DNA from: JAQBDA01 sp964525785
GTDB taxonomy: Bacteria > Chloroflexota > Anaerolineae > Anaerolineales > UBA4823
Direction: 5' to 3'
NCBI GenBank assembly: GCA_964525785.1
Contig: CAZGIX010000114.1
Coordinates: 1 to 14,414, forward strand
Length of the DNA stretch: 14,414 nucleotides
Below the pieces are notes generated by a model, which was not told the origin of the DNA, did not search any database, and saw nothing but the letters and a program-made list of their open reading frames with translations. Below, one piece after another: positions 13,421 to 14,414 of the stretch. Position 1 is the stretch's first letter. Each line of letters opens with the position of its first letter. The position numbers were made by a program, and so were the translations under genes.

Positions 13421-13518
13421 TGGGAGCAGCAGAACGAGATACACGCATTCAAAACGAATAGATTGGATCACTCCAATTTCAGACCTCGGATTCGCGTTCG
13501 TTTGACAAGGAGTACCCT

Positions 13519-14414
13519 ATGCAGTACGTAGACTTGCGCTCTGATACGGTCACCCACCCTACCCCTGCCATGTGGGAGGCGATGGGACGCGCCGATGTTG
13601 GCGACGACGTGTACGGCGAAGATCCCACGGTGAACCGGCTGCAAGAGATGGCAGCCGGTCTGGTGGGTAAAGAGGCCGGTCTGTTCGTTGCCTCCGGGAC
13701 GATGGGGAATCTGGCTGCCATCCTGGCCCACTGCGGGCGCGGTGATGAGGTCATCGTGGGGGATAAAGCCCACACTTATCTATTCGAGGCCGGCGGCGTC
13801 TCTGCCCTGGGTGGCGTACACTCGTGTCAGCTCCCGAACCAGCCGGATGGCACCCTGGCTCTGGAGGCCATCCAGTCAGCCATTCGCCCGGACGACGCCC
13901 ACTGCCCGGTCAGCCGCCTGATCTGTTTGGAGAATACGCACAACCGCTGCGGCGGAGCGCCCTTGAGCCCAGAATACACCCGCTCCGTCGGGCAGCTGGC
14001 TCGCCAGAACGGTTTACTCCTGCACCTGGATGGAGCGCGCTTGTTTAATGCCGCGGTTGTCCAGGGAGTGAGCGCCCGTGAGCTGGCAGCTCCTGCCGAC
14101 TCGGTTACCTTCTGCCTGAGCAAAGCACTGTGCGCGCCGGTGGGATCTGTGCTCTGCGGATCGCGCGATTTTATCCACCGCGCGCACCGCATCCGCAAAC
14201 AGCTTGGAGGCGGCATGCGCCAGGCAGGTGTGCTGGCGGCAGCAGGGATTGTCGCCCTGGAGACGATGATCGATCGCCTGGCAGAAGACCATGAGCGCGC
14301 CAGGCGCCTGGCGCGCGGGCTGGCTACCCTTCCAGGCATGCTGCTTGACCCGGGCAGCCCGCATAGCAATATGGTGTTCTGCGAATTGAGCCCGGATGTG
14401 CCGCTGGATGCCGG
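13519..14414 (+). CDS. ltaE: Low-specificity L-threonine aldolase (3' end beyond the window)
   Basis: A PLP-dependent fold-type I enzyme that cleaves L-threonine or L-allo-threonine to glycine and acetaldehyde. The first 298 residues are present, and about 40-50 are expected to be missing at the window edge. Motifs seen: DLRSDTVTHPT (5-15), GDDVYGEDPTV (28-38), SGTMGNL (59-65), His85 (stacks on the PLP ring), ENTHNRCGG (138-146), LDGAR with Asp171, and Lys202 in FCLSKALCAPVGS, the Schiff-base lysine. All match the aldolase family. ATG 13519 has AAGGAG (13507-13512) at 6-base spacing, so the start is firm. It lies 98 bases after the pseudouridine synthase gene in the same direction. A small ATTGGA/TCCAAT hairpin lies in the gap. 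Confidence 0.93.
   Translation, partial: MQYVDLRSDTVTHPTPAMWEAMGRADVGDDVYGEDPTVNRLQEMAAGLVGKEAGLFVASGTMGNLAAILAHCGRGDEVIVGDKAHTYLFEAGGVSALGGVHSCQLPNQPDGTLALEAIQSAIRPDDAHCPVSRLICLENTHNRCGGAPLSPEYTRSVGQLARQNGLLLHLDGARLFNAAVVQGVSARELAAPADSVTFCLSKALCAPVGSVLCGSRDFIHRAHRIRKQLGGGMRQAGVLAAAGIVALETMIDRLAEDHERARRLARGLATLPGMLLDPGSPHSNMVFCELSPDVPLDA

Noticed and set aside
13462..13507. ATTGGA/TCCAAT hairpin and a TTGACA -35 before the threonine aldolase
   Set aside because: The stem is only six pairs with a short T run, and the TTGACA lies too close to the ATG to leave room for a -10 and transcript start.

Overview
The window reads as a stretch of chromosome from a GC-rich, free-living bacterium, most likely a member of the Chloroflexota (Anaerolineae-like). 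That assignment is an inference from overall gene style: an ECF sigma factor overlapping a zinc-finger anti-sigma gene, a PTPS homologue without the usual active-site cysteine, mixed ATG/GTG/TTG starts and short overlaps between genes. No rRNA or single-copy marker is present to prove it. All convincing genes lie on the + strand. No tRNA, rRNA, CRISPR array, transposase or phage gene was seen.

Layout. Positions 1-452 hold no convincing gene. They contain an intergenic palindromic repeat (70-210) with a 16-bp tandem repeat inside it, a possible gene remnant and a -10-like promoter. Positions 453-3999 form an apparent regulatory and export operon: ECF sigma factor, membrane-anchored zinc-finger anti-sigma factor, ABC ATPase and ABC-2 type permease. 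Positions 4000-4319 are an unusually AT-rich intergenic region. It has an operator-like palindrome on an extended -10 promoter, a structured transcript of about 95 nt ending in a strong intrinsic terminator (a candidate small RNA), and a second promoter with a perfect TATAAT.

Positions 4320-11839 are a tight run of nine genes: a CDP-alcohol phosphatidyltransferase with an extra membrane domain, an LPG-synthase-type (UPF0104) membrane protein, a small four-helix membrane protein, GTP cyclohydrolase II, a RibD-C-type reductase, a zinc-less medium-chain dehydrogenase, a PTPS-fold protein with altered catalytic residues, a family 4 glycosyltransferase and a SAM methyltransferase. Positions 11947-14414 are ordinary housekeeping genes: signal peptidase II, a RluD-type pseudouridine synthase and the start of a low-specificity threonine aldolase, which is cut by the window end.

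The block of main interest is 6888-11839. GTP cyclohydrolase II would open GTP to a diamino-ribosylamino-pyrimidinone phosphate and the RibD-C reductase would reduce its ribosyl chain. No riboflavin deaminase, RibB, RibH or RibE gene and no FMN riboswitch accompanies them. Instead come a dehydrogenase, a pterin-binding-fold protein, a glycosyltransferase and a methyltransferase. The simplest reading is an uncharacterised pathway to a glycosylated, methylated pyrimidine or pteridine small molecule. The preceding membrane genes may link it to lipids, but that link is weaker.
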